Of a stretch of DNA of 64,000 bases, positions 62,464 to 64,000 are shown in pieces. Under the pieces are notes generated by a model, which saw nothing but the letters and a program-made list of their open reading frames with translations, was not told the origin of the DNA and searched no databases. Origin of the DNA: Centrapalus pauciflorus (Eukaryota > Streptophyta > Magnoliopsida > Asterales > Asteraceae); contig JAANYP010006668.1 in the NCBI GenBank assembly GCA_020465985.1, positions 94,965 to 158,964 on the forward strand, in the 5' to 3' direction. The position numbers and the translations under genes are program-made. Positions within the stretch are counted from its first letter, which is position 1. Every line of letters starts with the position of its first letter.

Positions 62464-64000
62464 AGCCGACCAAAAATTTGAAGTAAACCGGCTGTCCCGG
62501 TCCGATACCTATGGACTTAGGCACTCATTTACTAGAAACCAATCTCGCCATATAAATTTTAGCCAACTTTTTCTAAGGAGTAACTCTCTTATCGGTTATA
62601 ACTGTGACGGACTTAGTTAATCTTGATATCACCCAAACTGCATCTGTTCGGCGCTAGTCTTCGCAGTTTCGTAACAAAATACTAGGTAAGCTGCTCCCCA
62701 TCCCCAATCCGGATGGGAAAGCGGCTTGCTACTGCGTACGGTTGTTGATGTCTCGGCCTTTACTCAACGGAAAGTCCTATCATCGTTCAAACACATTGAC
62801 CGATATCCTTCTTCAATCCCGGCCACCAAAGTCTTGCCTTTAAGTCGTTGTACATTCTTTGTGCTCCCCGGGATGCTACCGAACTTAGATTGATGGGCCT
62901 GCCTCAACGAGCACATGGCGCATACCCACCAGATTCGGCACCCCCAAAGTCTTCTGTACCCACCTGGGTATACCAACCGCTGTTTCCATTTCTTGAAAAG
63001 TATCTAACATCTCTAGCACCAATTATTTTCTTTTCAAGGCTTCTCTGCGCGCCTTCGACAACATCAAATATCGTGGCGGGGGGTCAGCATTGTAGAAGTC
63101 ATCAATAACAGAAATCCCTAGCATAAGCCTTTCGGCTCAAGGCACGGCTACACATTAGCCTTTCGGGATGGCTGGTACAGTATCTCACAATCGTTATCGT
63201 TTTAATTAAGCTCCATAGACCTACGTTGTTCATATTAAGTTCCTTCTGGCTACAAGAACACTTCAAGCTCTTATGGTCGTTGTTATAAGTTGCCCTTTAG
63301 TACCGTACAGGTAGTGCCTCCATAACTTCAATTGCAAAACGTTACCGGCTTGGTCAACCTTCCGATCATGAGTAGACACTTCTCTCATGCTGCTTTCAAC
63401 TGTCTTGAAGTCATAAGAATTACTTTCCGCGCTGACATTCAGTCCAGCGCCTTAATCTAACTTGGATGCCCATCGTATAAACCACCAAATCTTCATTGCC
63501 TTCCAGTAAGGCAAGTTATGGGAGCCTCGCTAACATTTTTCTCAGGATCTCAAAATTGCTCCCTGCTGCACAGCTTTCCCACACCAAAACGGTCGCATTT
63601 TTTTGTTATGCAGTCAGAGGAAATGCAATCTTCGAAAAATCCTTATGACCCTCCGATAATATCCTGCCAACCCCAGAAAAAACTTCTTAACTTCGGTAGT
63701 CTGTTTGAGGTGGCTCCCATTTTTATCGCTTCAACCTTTAGCCGGAATCTACCGAAACCCAGCCCAGAAATTAGAAATTAATGTTCCTAGAAACTGCATC
63801 TGTTGTAGCCAAAACTCGCCATTCGAAAATTGGCGTCACAACTTCTTCTTTCCGCAATAACTCTAATAACTCTTGACTATGTTCAGATTGATCCAGCTCA
63901 CAGACCTACGAGTTTTAACTAGAATATCATCGATAAACACTATCACCGACTTATACAAAACATCGGTCTACAAAACCCTTATTAACGCTTAAATCCCACA
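62464..64000 (-). pseudogene. pol: Gypsy C integrase N-terminus, RNase H and RT remnant
   Basis: Only fragments can be read: HQSKFGSIPGSTK near 62900 (integrase finger), LYTDHKSL-like sequence near 63260, and RT FIDDI-like sequence near 63930. Compared with gypsy B the order is preserved, but a base is inserted or lost every few tens of bases, so no frame survives. Decay or poor sequence quality; see findings. Confidence 0.7.

Larger units (their letters stand above)
59445..64000 (-). mobile_element. Gypsy C, 3' part of a Tekay/Del-type chromovirus
   Basis: 3' LTR 59445-61602, then chromodomain, integrase, RNase H and the start of RT running off the window. It is inserted in the copia-Y3 aORF; the left flank CCTGG (59440-59444) is one half of a target duplication. 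Close relative of gypsy B. Sequence after about 62500 is crowded with small indels relative to gypsy B. Confidence 0.88.

Overview
The window is plant nuclear repeat DNA. It is a nest of LTR retrotransposons and I found no host gene, rRNA, tRNA or CRISPR array. The evidence for a plant is initiator-Met-tRNA primer sites (TGGTATCAGAG), 5-bp target duplications, copia polyproteins with DSGCSRHMTG and YVDD signatures, and chromodomain gypsy elements of Tekay/Del type. The large Gag and the extra 3' ORF recall SIRE/Maximus-like copia elements. From memory, that extra ORF is common in daisy-family (Asteraceae) assemblies, so Asteraceae is my low-to-moderate confidence guess.

Names used here. E1 = young copia on the + strand (527-12282). 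Copia-X copies on the - strand: X1 (13800-17483), X2 (about 17484-51941 with insertions inside), X3 (51955-53802), X4 (54078-54315). Copia-Y copies on the - strand: Y1 (1-13799, split by E1), Y2 (27335-36480), Y3 (56759-59444). Copia-Z on the - strand (about 54316-56758). Gypsy A (18607-27075), B (44293-51124) and C (59445 to window end), all on the - strand.

Nesting. Copia-X forms the scaffold: LTR-body-LTR-body in tandem, each visible X LTR having a PBS on one side, a polypurine tract on the other, or both. Y1 sits in X1, and E1 sits in Y1 (target duplication AACAG). Gypsy A (duplication CCACT) and the 5'-truncated Y2 sit in the 3' part of X2. Gypsy B (duplication AAGAC) sits in the 5' LTR of X2 and carries an internal duplication of X gag, PBS and LTR. 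Further right, Y3 cuts the RNase H of Z, and gypsy C cuts the extra ORF of Y3. By-eye LTR comparison makes E1 the youngest insertion (about 0.5% divergence) and gypsy A next (about 1%).

Genes. In each copia family the order is gag (UBN2-like domain, CCHC knuckle, coiled coil, second CCHC knuckle), protease, integrase, RT and RNase H. In E1, X and Y a large additional ORF (aORF) follows pol. E1 has an intact 812-aa gag and an intact 995-aa aORF, but its pol is broken and has lost RNase H. All other copies are pseudogenes, apart from one clean 580-aa RNase H-integrase-chromodomain ORF in gypsy B.

The most interesting pattern is upstream of the aORF. In E1, X2 and Y2 this spacer carries the short motif cluster that also marks that family's LTR, plus a TATA-like box. 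In X2 and Y2 it also carries a telo-box 5' leader, and in Y2 an internal polypurine tract. This looks like a second, internally promoted transcription unit inside the retrotransposon. E1 also has 3' splice-site-like sequences just upstream of gag, pol and aORF, and a strong donor consensus in its LTR.
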